From an uncultured Flavobacteriales bacterium (GTDB taxonomy: Bacteria; Bacteroidota; Bacteroidia; Flavobacteriales; Crocinitomicaceae): a stretch of DNA of 64,000 nt. The stretch covers positions 22,872-86,871 of the forward strand of contig CAMLLB010000012.1 of the NCBI GenBank assembly GCA_946480815.1, read 5' to 3'. The position numbers and the translations under genes were made by a program. Below, piece after piece: positions 25,922 through 34,582 of the stretch. The notes beneath the pieces were generated by a model. It did not search any database and was not told the origin of the DNA. It worked only from the letters and a program-made list of their open reading frames with translations. How positions within the stretch are numbered: position 1 is the stretch's first letter; every line of letters begins with the position of its first letter.

Positions 25922-28186
25922 ATGAAACAAACTATCTTATTACCCGTGCTTATATGCACTCTTTTTGCGGGATATTCACAGGCACAAGGATTTTACGATC
26001 GCTCAACCGTTCAGAAAATAGAGATCTTCTTTGGTTTTTCGGATTGGGACACTCAGCTGGATGCACTTGCCACAACTACAGAAGACTATTTGCTGGCGGA
26101 TTCTGTCCGGATAAATGGAACTGCATATGACAGTGTGGGAGTGAAGTACAAGGGAAACAGTTCTTACAATCAGAATAATAACAAGAACCCGCTCCACATT
26201 GAACTGGATTATGTTCACGGAAGTTATGACTATCAGGGTTATACAGACATCAAGCTCCAGAACGGCTATCAGGATCCGTCCATGATCCGGGAAGTACTGG
26301 CTTATGCAATCCTGGAACAATACATGGATTGTCCGAAAGCGAATTTCGCGAATGTATATATCAATGGAACTTTACGGGGAGTGTATTCCAATGCAGAATC
26401 GATTAATTCTAAGTTCAATGGGGAACATTACTTCACCTCAGACGGGAGCTTTTTCAAATGCAACCCGATAGGTGGTGCAGGACCCGGGGCAAGTATCAAT
26501 CCCGACCTGAAGTATCTCGGTACAGATAGTTCATCATATGCAAATGGCTATGAATTGAAATCGGATTACGGATGGAATGACCTGGTAGATTTGATCAATA
26601 CACTGAACAATAATTTTGCAGCCATTGAAAGCAAATTGGATCTGGACCGTGCAATCTGGATGCTTGCTTACAATAATGTATTGGTAAACCTGGATTCATA
26701 CTCGGGAGCTTTCCGTCAAAATTACTACTTGTATAAGGATTTGAATGATCGTTTCGTACCTACCGTATGGGACTTGAATATGAGTTTTGCGGGTTTCCCC
26801 GGAGGCCCTACACAAGGACAATCCTATACAGCAACAACCCTTGATCCTTTTTCAAACAGCACATCTGCGAACCATCCGTTGATTCAGAAGATCATGGCGA
26901 ACCCGATGTATAAACGCATGTACATGGCCCATTTACGAACCATTGTACAGGAAATCTTTGATTCAGGTGATTACCTGACAACAGCCAGTACTTTACGAAC
27001 AACAATTGACGCCTCTGTTCAGGCGGACCCATATAAATTCTATACTTATACACAGTTCCAGAATGGGTTGACAACTTCTGTAACAGGTGGCGGACCTGGT
27101 GGAGCATCCATTCCGGGAATACAGCAATTGATGGATGCGCGTGTTTCGTTTTTTGAATCCAATGCTGATTACCTGTTGTCGGCTCCTGCAATTACTTCGT
27201 ATGCAGTAAGTAATAATGCTCCAAACTATGGAGAAACAGTGACTATCACTGCAGTATGTTCCAATGAGACCACGGTTTATCTTGGATATCGTTTGGAACA
27301 CCCCTTGCGTTTCAATCGCGTTCAGATGTTTGATGATGGCGCGCACAATGACGGAGCGGCAGGCGATCATGTGTATGGAGCAGATGTAGCTTTAAACGGA
27401 ATTGTATTGGAATACTACATTTACGCAGAAAATGCAAATGCGGGGATCTTCAGTCCTGCACGTGCGGAACATGAATTCCATTCCGTGAATGTTACCATTG
27501 TTCTGCCGGCGGTGGGTGACATTGTAATCAATGAGTTTATGGCAGATAACGGGTCAACAGCGTACGACTCAAACGGTGAGAATGACGATTGGGTGGAACT
27601 GTACAATCACACTTCTGTAGCAAAGGACCTTTCCGGGTTGTACCTGACAGATGATATTACGAATCTGACCAAGTGGCAGATCCCACTGGGAACGGCTGTT
27701 AATGCAAACGATGTATTGATTGTCTGGACAGATGACGATTCGGAGCAAAGTGGATTACACGCCAGCTTCAAATTGAGTGCTGTCGGGGAATCTGTTATTC
27801 TTTCGGATGGAAACACTATTTATGACCAGGTTGATTTCGGACAGCAAACAACCGATGTTTCATACGCACGTTGTCCTGATGGCGGAACGTTTACATTTAC
27901 AAGCCCAACGTTTGATGCTTTGAATAATTGTGCTTTAGGTCTTGATGAAGAAACTGCCTTTACACTACTGGTTTACCCGAATCCAAGCCATTCGAATTTC
28001 ACAATTCAAAGTGATGTTAAGGGATTGTATGAAGTAGTTGATCTATTGGGCCGTCAGATTGTAAGCGGATCGCTTGACGGAACTCCTGTTTCGCTCGATG
28101 CACAGGACTGGCAAACTGGAAATTACCTGATGCGGGTTCAGGATGCATCCGGAAATTTCAAAACCATTCAATTAATTAAGAATTAA
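25922..28186 (+). CDS. CotH-kinase family protein with lamin-tail domain and T9SS sorting tail
   Basis: 754 aa from the ATG at 25922, which starts the signal peptide MKQTILLPVLICTLFAGYSQAQ. The CotH domain covers about residues 25-420: VGVKYKGNSSYNQ, then KTDIKLQN-like TDIKLQNGYQDPSM, NVYINGTLRGVYSNAES and VPTVWDLNMSFAG, matching the atypical protein kinase fold of CotH. Next comes an Ig-like stretch and a lamin-tail domain (IVINEFMADNGSTAYD, DDWVELYNHTS, LYLTDDITNLTKW). The last about 75 residues are a T9SS type A sorting domain (LLVYPNPSHSNFTI to the end). It is expected on the cell surface. CotH genes often occur near VTC/DUF4956 genes; those lie 20 kb away here. Confidence 0.9.
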   Translation: MKQTILLPVLICTLFAGYSQAQGFYDRSTVQKIEIFFGFSDWDTQLDALATTTEDYLLADSVRINGTAYDSVGVKYKGNSSYNQNNNKNPLHIELDYVHGSYDYQGYTDIKLQNGYQDPSMIREVLAYAILEQYMDCPKANFANVYINGTLRGVYSNAESINSKFNGEHYFTSDGSFFKCNPIGGAGPGASINPDLKYLGTDSSSYANGYELKSDYGWNDLVDLINTLNNNFAAIESKLDLDRAIWMLAYNNVLVNLDSYSGAFRQNYYLYKDLNDRFVPTVWDLNMSFAGFPGGPTQGQSYTATTLDPFSNSTSANHPLIQKIMANPMYKRMYMAHLRTIVQEIFDSGDYLTTASTLRTTIDASVQADPYKFYTYTQFQNGLTTSVTGGGPGGASIPGIQQLMDARVSFFESNADYLLSAPAITSYAVSNNAPNYGETVTITAVCSNETTVYLGYRLEHPLRFNRVQMFDDGAHNDGAAGDHVYGADVALNGIVLEYYIYAENANAGIFSPARAEHEFHSVNVTIVLPAVGDIVINEFMADNGSTAYDSNGENDDWVELYNHTSVAKDLSGLYLTDDITNLTKWQIPLGTAVNANDVLIVWTDDDSEQSGLHASFKLSAVGESVILSDGNTIYDQVDFGQQTTDVSYARCPDGGTFTFTSPTFDALNNCALGLDEETAFTLLVYPNPSHSNFTIQSDVKGLYEVVDLLGRQIVSGSLDGTPVSLDAQDWQTGNYLMRVQDASGNFKTIQLIKN

Positions 28187-28242
28187 GTTGAAATTTGACT
28201 TGTTGGGAATTGAGTCAATTCAGGACAAACCGGTTGAAAATT

Positions 28243-28272
28243 GAAACAGGCAACATTCAGCTTGCCTGTTTC
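28243..28272. terminator. hairpin after the CotH gene
   Basis: Arms GAAACAGGCAA (28243-28253) and TTGCCTGTTTC (28262-28272), 11 perfect pairs with an 8-base loop. The T-tract is poor, so termination may be partial or factor-aided. Confidence 0.55.
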
Positions 28273-28313
28273 GAGTATTTATGTTAATTTGCCCCAGCTA
28301 AAAACGTACTATT

Positions 28314-29924
28314 ATGATTCCTGAAGAAAACGTACAGGAGCCCATTTCATTGAGTTTAACACCATACACAGGTGCCTGGACAAAGGCGGAAGCTGCACAT
28401 TTATTGCGCAGAACCATGTTTGGTGCAACACTCACCCAGATTACACAAGCTGTAACAAATGGAATGAATGCAACTGTTGCTCAATTATTGACACTTCCAA
28501 GTGTTTCTCCACCCCTGGCTTTTCACCCGGACGAAGCAGTAACCGCCGTTGGTTCAACGTGGATCAATGATGTTTATCCTGCAAGCCCCGGCCCAACAAA
28601 TAACGCACGCTTGTATTCCCTGGGAGCCTGGTTCATGCAACGAATTAACCAGCCAACAGTGAGTATACAGGAAAAAATGTGTTTGTTTTGGGACAACCAT
28701 TTCGGAGTGGATGGAACCAATGAGGCGAAAGCAGTTTACGGAATGCATGAAAAGTACCGTTTGAATTGTCTTGGAAACTTTAAGCAATTGGTAAAGGACA
28801 TGACCATTGATCCGATGATGCTTTTGTTCCTGAACGGTGCAACAAACAATTTGTTTTCCCCGAACGAGAATTACGCCCGCGAGTTATTGGAACTATTCAC
28901 GGTAGGTAAGGGCCCGCAAGTCGGGACGGGTGACTATTCCAATTATACGGAAGCAGATGTTGCTGCCGGAGCTAAAATTTTGACCGGGTGGACAGTTGCA
29001 GATTTATACAGTACTTCAGCGAGTCAGCCATCCAGTGTGTTTTACCCGGTATTGCACGATACGTCCAGTAAAACGTTGAGTTCGTATTTCGGATCGGCAG
29101 TTGTTACAGATGCAGGAAATACCGAATATGCAAACTACGTAGATATCATTTTCAGTCAGCCGGATATGGCCAAATATCTGTGCCGGAAGATTTATCGCTG
29201 GTTTGTCAATTATGATCTGACTGCGAGTGTGGAAAGTACGGTGATTGCAGATATGGCGTCGACACTTAGCTCCAACAACTTTGAGGTCCTTCCCGTAATA
29301 GAGCAATTATTGAAAAGTGAACATTTTTACGATATCTCTGTTCGTGGGGCAATGATCAAGAACCCGTTGGAGTTGTTATTCACGATGTTGAATGCATCCG
29401 GTTCGGTCCCTGGATATTCCGTTCCGGTTAATTATGAAATTTACCTGAATCTTTACTACCTGTCCCAGGTAATGGGAATGGAATACCTGAGAACTCCAAG
29501 TGTAGGAGGTTGGACAGCATATTATCAAACTCCTGCTTTTACGCGGTTGTGGGCAAATTCCAGTTTGTTAAAACTCCGTTTTGATTTGGGAGCACTGATG
29601 ACGGTGACAAACGGGATTGTAGTCAATGGAAATCCTTTCAAGCTGAATGCATTGAATTTCCTTGATAATTTAAGTTTACCATCCAGTGCGCCACAAGTAA
29701 TTGACGATATTTTGACTGTCTTTACCTGTAAAGGAGTTTCTCCTACTGAAAAAATTGTTTTGAAATCCATTCTAACGAATGGTCAGCCTGATTTTGAGTG
29801 GACGATCCAATACAATGATTACCTGGCGGATCCGGGGAATACCACAGTAAGTGGTCCGGTACGTCAACGGGTTGAATTGGTACTTTACCGATTGTTCCAG
29901 TTGCCTGAATCACAAGTAATGTAA
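28314..29924 (+). CDS. DUF1800 family protein
   Basis: 536 aa. The family hallmark AAHLLRRTMFG is near residue 27, followed by KMCLFWDNHFGVDG, NENYARELLELFTVGKG and AAKILTGWTV. No signal peptide is visible, and an in-frame stop (TAA, just upstream) rules out a longer N-terminus, although many relatives are thought to be exported. DUF1800 genes are almost always followed by a DUF1501 gene, as here (22 bases apart). The function of the pair is not established. Confidence 0.9.
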   Translation: MIPEENVQEPISLSLTPYTGAWTKAEAAHLLRRTMFGATLTQITQAVTNGMNATVAQLLTLPSVSPPLAFHPDEAVTAVGSTWINDVYPASPGPTNNARLYSLGAWFMQRINQPTVSIQEKMCLFWDNHFGVDGTNEAKAVYGMHEKYRLNCLGNFKQLVKDMTIDPMMLLFLNGATNNLFSPNENYARELLELFTVGKGPQVGTGDYSNYTEADVAAGAKILTGWTVADLYSTSASQPSSVFYPVLHDTSSKTLSSYFGSAVVTDAGNTEYANYVDIIFSQPDMAKYLCRKIYRWFVNYDLTASVESTVIADMASTLSSNNFEVLPVIEQLLKSEHFYDISVRGAMIKNPLELLFTMLNASGSVPGYSVPVNYEIYLNLYYLSQVMGMEYLRTPSVGGWTAYYQTPAFTRLWANSSLLKLRFDLGALMTVTNGIVVNGNPFKLNALNFLDNLSLPSSAPQVIDDILTVFTCKGVSPTEKIVLKSILTNGQPDFEWTIQYNDYLADPGNTTVSGPVRQRVELVLYRLFQLPESQVM

Positions 29925-29946
29925 GTGTAGACCAAAATCAGAAACT

Positions 29947-31500
29947 ATGAAAAGAAGAAATTTTGTACAGTCGGTTGCACTTTCATCTATTGGAGCACCA
30001 CTGGTTTTAAAGAATTTTAAATTTGGAGCAGTAACGGAAGATCTGTTTAAGACATCCAAATCTGCAGGAGACAGGGTATTGGTAATTATCCGGTTGAATG
30101 GGGGAAATGATGGCTTAGGGACCTTGGTTCCTTTAGATCAATATGCCAATTTGTCCATTCAACGACCGAATATTTTGATCCCGCAAAATCAATTGCTGAC
30201 GATTACTCCGACGAATGCCCTGCACCCTTCCATGTCGGGAATGAGAGATATGTTCAATAACGATCGTTTGTCCATTATTCAGAATGTGGGCTATCCGGAA
30301 CAGAATCGCTCGCATTTCAGATCCATGGATATCTGGACTTCCGGAATGCTGGACCAGAATGCAACACGTGGTTGGCTGGGAAGATACCTGGACCAGGAAT
30401 TCCCGAACTTCCCGGATGATTATCCGGATACTGCAAACCCGGACCCTTTTGCGATCAGCATGGGTTATGAAGTCTCTGCAACCTGTCAGGGATTGGCAGC
30501 CAACTTTTCTGTTGCGATCAATAATCCGTTTGACAGTTATAACCTGGTTGAGACCGGGCAAGTGAACGATGGAACTTATTACGGTTCTCACATGGAATAC
30601 TTGTCTACTTTGATCATGCAGGCAAATGCTTACGGAGCTCAGGTAAATGCTGCTGCAAATGCCGGGAATTCACTTTCTACTATGTATGATCCGAACGACG
30701 AAGTTTCTAAAAACCTGAAGTACATTGCACAAATGATCTCCGGAGGTTTGAAAACAAAGATCTACATTGTCAATGTGAATGGTTTCGATACGCATGATGC
30801 CCAGGTTGTTGACGGAGCACCTGCAACAGGTGTACATGCGAATTTGCTTTCACGCATTTCAACGGCTATTGCAGCTTTCCAAAATGATTTGAGCTTACTG
30901 GGACTGGAAAACAGGGTTGCCGGGATGACATTCTCTGAATTCGGAAGACAAATTGCTTCGAATGCGAGTGATGGAACGGACCATGGGGATGCTGCACCGT
31001 TGTTCTTATTCGGTTCGTGCATCAGCAGTGGAATTATCGGGCCGAATCCGGTTATTTCCAATACGATCGTTGATCAGGCAGGTATACCGATGCAAATTGA
31101 CTTTAGAGATGTTTATGCGTCTATTTTGAAAGATTGGTTCGAGGCAGACGCCACGGAAATTCAAGGGATGTTTGAACAGACAATTAATTTCATCCCTGTT
31201 CTGGATTCGTGTAATTTAGGGTTGGAAGAAAAATCCAATGAAAACGATGTGCTGGTATTCCCGAACCCTTGTGTGGACCAAACAACTCTGAAGTTCAAAT
31301 GTTCCGGTGAAAAAGTGACCATTCACGTTTACGATACGGCAGGAACATTGATCAGCGAAGTGTGTTCGAAGGAGTTTCAAGCCGGAGAGCATTTGGTTCC
31401 GATTGACATGGATGGAACTCCATCTGGGAACTACCTTGTTACGGTACATAAAAATTCAGGAACATTTACCAAGAAGTTCATCAAACTGAAAAATATCTGA
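29947..31500 (+). CDS. DUF1501 family protein with Tat-like start and T9SS sorting tail
   Basis: 517 aa. The start MKRRNFVQSVALSSIGAPL looks like a Tat signal (Arg3-Arg4). The DUF1501 (sulfatase-like fold) core shows RVLVIIRLNGGNDGLGTLVP, QNVGYPEQNRSHFRSMDIW, VNGFDTHDAQV, and MTFSEFGRQIASNASDGTDHG, in which His and Asp positions match those that hold metals in alkaline-phosphatase-type folds. The last about 85 residues form a T9SS type A domain (VLVFPNPCVDQTTLKF, GNYLVTVHKNSGTFTKKFIK). It forms a two-gene unit with DUF1800. Enzymatic activity is unproven. Confidence 0.9.
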   Translation: MKRRNFVQSVALSSIGAPLVLKNFKFGAVTEDLFKTSKSAGDRVLVIIRLNGGNDGLGTLVPLDQYANLSIQRPNILIPQNQLLTITPTNALHPSMSGMRDMFNNDRLSIIQNVGYPEQNRSHFRSMDIWTSGMLDQNATRGWLGRYLDQEFPNFPDDYPDTANPDPFAISMGYEVSATCQGLAANFSVAINNPFDSYNLVETGQVNDGTYYGSHMEYLSTLIMQANAYGAQVNAAANAGNSLSTMYDPNDEVSKNLKYIAQMISGGLKTKIYIVNVNGFDTHDAQVVDGAPATGVHANLLSRISTAIAAFQNDLSLLGLENRVAGMTFSEFGRQIASNASDGTDHGDAAPLFLFGSCISSGIIGPNPVISNTIVDQAGIPMQIDFRDVYASILKDWFEADATEIQGMFEQTINFIPVLDSCNLGLEEKSNENDVLVFPNPCVDQTTLKFKCSGEKVTIHVYDTAGTLISEVCSKEFQAGEHLVPIDMDGTPSGNYLVTVHKNSGTFTKKFIKLKNI

Positions 31501-31507
31501 TACTAAA

Positions 31508-31558
31508 AAACCCTTGGTCACTGAGCGTAGTCGAAGTGAACCAAGGGTTTTTATTTTT
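31508..31558. terminator. terminator hairpin with the GAGCGnAGTCGA repeat as its loop
   Basis: Arms AAACCCTTGGTCAC (31508-31521) and GTGAACCAAGGGTTT (31536-31550) with one bulge and a T-run after. The core CTGAGCGTAGTCGAAG (31521-31536) closes the loop. It serves the convergent genes ending at 31500 and 31572. Confidence 0.85.
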
Positions 31559-31571
31559 TTGATTTCAGAAA

Positions 31572-32228
31572 TTACATTCCTCCACCCATATTCTTCAAAT
31601 CTTCTTCAGATACTTTTGTGTATCCTTCAGGAATTGCCAAACTGAATAGTTTCTTGTTCACTTTCTTGTTGAATTTCGTAGCAATGAAGTGAATAGTCAT
31701 ACCGTTGTTTACAGTTGAGAACTCTAACGGAACTCCTTCGATCTTGCTGTTCCCGAATTGTTGCTGCCCTTTCAAAGACGCTTTCAAGTCAGTTGCGATC
31801 CACATAATGGTCTCGTTTCCTTCCGCATCACGTGCAATGGTTTTCGTACACTTATATCCAACGATTTCTTTTGTTTCAGAAGTTACCTCAATTTTAGGCT
31901 CTTCCGGTTTTTCTTCTTTATCAGACTTGGACAATGTCAATTCAGTAGCGGTCTTGTTACCCATTACTTCCATTAACATCAAGCCTTTGTCAGCTTTAAC
32001 GTCAGCTACGGTATTCATTTTCATGAATGTCCCCATGGTCATTTCGATTTTGGATTTGTTCGGCATGAAGTACAATTCCATTGTGGATCCCTGCATCATA
32101 GGAAGTGCCATAGCCATATCAGGATTGTCACTGGAAAAATCCATTGTATATGAGATCTGACCTGTGGTTTGTGCTATAGAAGTTCCAACTACAGCCAAAA
32201 ATAAAATTGATAATAGTAAATGTTTCAT
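31572..32228 (-). CDS. DUF4412-like exported protein
   Basis: 218 aa with signal peptide MKHLLLSILFLAVVGTSIAQ. The domain begins GQISYTMDFSSDNPDMAMALP and has the typical LYFMPNKSKIEM, EIVGYKCTKTIARDAEGNE, and MWIATDLKA segments, ending with GYTKVSEEDLKNMGGGM, which is Met/Gly-rich. DUF4412 proteins are periplasmic beta-rich proteins of unknown role in Bacteroidota. The leader holds a strong hairpin (32246-32270) and the promoter region holds another inverted repeat (32285-32322), so expression may be regulated there. Confidence 0.75.
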   Translation of the reverse strand: MKHLLLSILFLAVVGTSIAQTTGQISYTMDFSSDNPDMAMALPMMQGSTMELYFMPNKSKIEMTMGTFMKMNTVADVKADKGLMLMEVMGNKTATELTLSKSDKEEKPEEPKIEVTSETKEIVGYKCTKTIARDAEGNETIMWIATDLKASLKGQQQFGNSKIEGVPLEFSTVNNGMTIHFIATKFNKKVNKKLFSLAIPEGYTKVSEEDLKNMGGGM

Positions 32229-32245
32229 GTTGTTTTTTTTTTGAT

Positions 32246-32270
32246 CCTGTCCCGCACGTGCGGGATCAGG
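32246..32270. repeat. palindrome TCCCGCACGTGCGGGA in the leader of the DUF4412 gene
   Basis: A perfect 16-base palindrome at 32250-32265 is extended by CCTG/CAGG. It would lie in the 5' leader of the minus-strand gene starting at 32228. Confidence 0.7.
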
Positions 32271-32284
32271 GTGTTTCGTTTTTA

Positions 32285-32322
32285 CAAAAATGGCATAAAT
32301 CTTTCGACTTATGCCACCATTT
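32285..32322 (-). promoter_or_regulatory. inverted repeat over the DUF4412 promoter, possible operator
   Basis: TGGCATAA (32291-32298) and TTATGCCA (32309-32316), extended by CAAA/TTTG, surround CATTTTTG (minus strand, 32285-32292), one mismatch from the -7 box. Confidence 0.45.
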
Positions 32323-32374
32323 GTATATTTCGTGAATTTTTATTTATCTTGAAAGTAGAAGGGATCATCAGTTT

Positions 32375-32401
32375 CCCCCTTTGGAGGGGGATGAAAGGGG
32401 G
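32375..32401. repeat. CCCCCTTTGGAGGGGG element
   Basis: A 16-base hairpin at 32375-32390 followed by ATGAAAGGGGG. It is between rseP (ends 32427) and the DUF4412 gene and may end the rseP transcript. Confidence 0.55.
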
Positions 32402-32426
32402 AGGATATTTCTAAATTTCATTGTTT

Positions 32427-33764
32427 CTATCCTGAAATAGCCCCGATCAAATCTTTTCCGTTAGCATAAAGGATCAATCCTAGAAGTAGGAAGAACCCTA
32501 CATATTGGGCATATTCCATAAACTTTTGCCCCGGAGCACGACCTGTGATCATTTCGTATAAGAGGAACATCACGTGTCCGCCATCCAATGCCGGAATAGG
32601 AAGCAAGTTCATAATTGCAAGCATCATGGAAAGAAAAGCTGTTAATGTCCAGAATGCCTGCCAATTCCAGGTTGCCGGGAATAATTTTCCGATTGAACCG
32701 ACACCACCAACCGATTTAGCACCTTTTGCAGTAGCAACATACTTGAATTGTGCCACATTCATGTACATGGTGCGCAATCCTTTTCCGAAGCCGGATGCAA
32801 ACGCTTCTCCGAAGGAATAGTTTTGTGTGTAAAAAGCACTGGTGTCCGTACTGATTTTTAGGTTTTTGAAATTAACACCCAACAGACCATCCTGTCCGAT
32901 GAACACATCTTTCTCCAATTCTTTTTCACCGCTTAAAAAAGTGATGTGTGCTTTTTTTCCTTTGCTGTGATACAATTGAGAGGTAATTTGATCATGAAAA
33001 TCAATATCCTGATCATTGATTTTTAAGATCTGATCTCCTTTTTTCAAACCGATTCTGGCTGCAGCTGATTTCGGTGCCACACTATCCACCTTTGAAATAA
33101 AGTATCTGAAGTCGAAAGTTCCTTTCTCAGCACCATTTTCCCACATTTTATTTCCGATATCTTCCGGAAGGACAATGGTTTCAATTTTGCCGTCCTGGTG
33201 CTTTACTTTGAAATGACGCATATTGAAGATCAGGATCTCACCACCCAATTGTTGTAATTCATCCAGTTTCTTCCCGTCAACCGTTAATACACGATCACCT
33301 TGCTGAAAACCAAACTGTTCCATGTACGGATGAACCGCCATTCCATTGACCATTTTGTCCTGGTCGATCTTTTCTTCTCCCCAAACAGCAAGAACCATAA
33401 TGTAAAGCGCAAAACAAACGATCACGTTCACGATGATTCCCCCCAACATGATAATCAAACGTTGCCATGCCGGTTTCGATCTGAATTCCCAGGGTTGCGG
33501 AGGTTGCGCCAATTGCTCTTTATCCATGGATTCATCCACCATTCCGGCAATTTTCACATAACCGCCCAGGGGAATCCATCCCAGTCCCCATTCCGTTTCT
33601 CCGATCTTTTTCTTGAAGACAGAAAAATACGGGTTAAAGAACAAGTAGAACTTCTCCACTTTGGTATTGAACCATTTTGCCGGTAAATAATGCCCGAACT
33701 CGTGTAATACAATCAGAAGAGAAAGTGATAAAATCAGCTGAGCTGCGCGAACCCAAAAATCCAT
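32427..33764 (-). CDS. rseP: site-2 protease RseP (M50 family)
   Basis: 445 aa. An intramembrane zinc metalloprotease that cuts anti-sigma factors and leftover signal peptides. The active site HEFGH is at residues 21-25 in the first helix, and the third ligand motif NLLPIPALDGGHV is near the C-terminus. Two PDZ-like domains lie between (one around GDRVLTVDGKKLDEL, one around ARIGLKKGDQILKINDQ). Further helices include IIMLGGIIVNVIVCFALYI. In Bacteroidota the gene usually stands alone or near dxr. A TATATTTG box precedes the start. Confidence 0.95.
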   Translation of the reverse strand: MDFWVRAAQLILSLSLLIVLHEFGHYLPAKWFNTKVEKFYLFFNPYFSVFKKKIGETEWGLGWIPLGGYVKIAGMVDESMDKEQLAQPPQPWEFRSKPAWQRLIIMLGGIIVNVIVCFALYIMVLAVWGEEKIDQDKMVNGMAVHPYMEQFGFQQGDRVLTVDGKKLDELQQLGGEILIFNMRHFKVKHQDGKIETIVLPEDIGNKMWENGAEKGTFDFRYFISKVDSVAPKSAAARIGLKKGDQILKINDQDIDFHDQITSQLYHSKGKKAHITFLSGEKELEKDVFIGQDGLLGVNFKNLKISTDTSAFYTQNYSFGEAFASGFGKGLRTMYMNVAQFKYVATAKGAKSVGGVGSIGKLFPATWNWQAFWTLTAFLSMMLAIMNLLPIPALDGGHVMFLLYEMITGRAPGQKFMEYAQYVGFFLLLGLILYANGKDLIGAISG

Positions 33765-33784
33765 AGTTTTTATTTAATGTAGGA

Positions 33785-33792
33785 CAAATATA
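33785..33792 (-). promoter_or_regulatory. -7 promoter box for rseP
   Basis: TATATTTG on the minus strand, 20 bases before the start codon; exact match to TAnnTTTG. Confidence 0.55.
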
Positions 33793-33799
33793 GTTAATT

Positions 33800-33880
33800 A
33801 GGCAATAGTAAAAAGGCAAGAGGCATTAGTCGTGTGAGCTCACTAATGGCTAATCACTATTGCCTATTTACTAATGGCTA
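33800..33880. repeat. inverted repeat with iterated AGGCAATAG/CATTAG words
   Basis: AGGCAATAGT (33800-33809) pairs with ACTATTGCCT (33856-33865), and CATTAGT pairs with ACTAATG within it; further ACTAATGGC and CTATTGCCT copies follow. It fills the gap upstream of the rseP promoter. Confidence 0.7.
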
Positions 33881-33889
33881 TTGCCTGAT

Positions 33890-34249
33890 CTAAGGCTGTA
33901 CATTCTTTGTGGAATACCCATGGTGCTCAAAGTATTCCAAAATAGCTTCTTTCATGAAAGCCTGTTGTTCTTCTTCACTTAAAGGCGGAAGTTCTTTCAG
34001 GAACTCAAAATGCGGCCAGTTGTCCGTATCTCTTCCTTTAAATTCGTAATATCCGTAAGGTTCCAGCAAGGTGCAGATTGCAACGTGCATTAAATCTGTC
34101 TTCTCGTGTTTTTTAAATATCTTATATCCGATGCCCAATTCCTCCACTCCGATTAGAAAAAGGATGGCTTGTAAATCCAATCCCGGCCCGAACGTCGGTT
34201 CCAATTGCTTGGTGAGGTTTTGGTAACGTAATTCCAATGCGTAATCCAT
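33890..34249 (-). CDS. hypothetical protein, 119 aa
   Basis: A small soluble acidic protein without signal peptide. It begins MDYALELRYQNLTKQLEPTF, has a hydrophobic core segment LDLQAILFLIGVEELGIGY, then KTDLMHVAICTLLEPYGYYEF and an acidic helix PPLSEEEQQAFMKEAILEYFEHHGY. The pattern of short conserved-looking stretches (GVEELG, LLEPYGYYEF, GRDTDNWPHFE) suggests a real Bacteroidota family, but I cannot name it. It is encoded upstream of rseP on the same strand with the repeat at 33800 between them. Confidence 0.6.
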   Translation of the reverse strand: MDYALELRYQNLTKQLEPTFGPGLDLQAILFLIGVEELGIGYKIFKKHEKTDLMHVAICTLLEPYGYYEFKGRDTDNWPHFEFLKELPPLSEEEQQAFMKEAILEYFEHHGYSTKNVQP

Positions 34250-34582
34250 AATTACAAAATTACGTATTTAAAGCGAATGGGGTCTAAGGATATTAAGACT
34301 AGTTAATCAATATTCAAATACGGAATTATATATGAAAGTATATTTTTATCTAACGGATAATTTTTGGCCCTTGCGCTGAAAGTGTAGAAAATAAGCTGAA
34401 TGGAACGAAGACGAACCCATGTTTGAGGCCAGCTGTCATTTTTATTGTAAAGAAAAATGGAAACAGCGTTTCCGAGTTTGGGTGCAGTCAGTGAAATGAA
34501 GCGTAATTTTCAAACTTTTGAGTATAGGCCTAGACCTTTTTGGCTCCACCTTTTTATGGCAATGAAAAAAAGGTGGAGAGTA
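34250..34582. other. 333-base region without a gene
   Basis: Holds the upstream region of the 33890-34249 gene and, at its right end, the hairpin at 34544-34578. No convincing frame on either strand. Confidence 0.6.
34544..34578 (-). terminator. hairpin after the hydrolase-like gene
   Basis: CTCCACCTTTTT and AAAAAGGTGGAG pair across a short loop, 5 bases past the minus-strand stop at 34583. No clear U-tract follows on the minus strand, so it may work as an RNA 3' end stabiliser. Confidence 0.5.
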
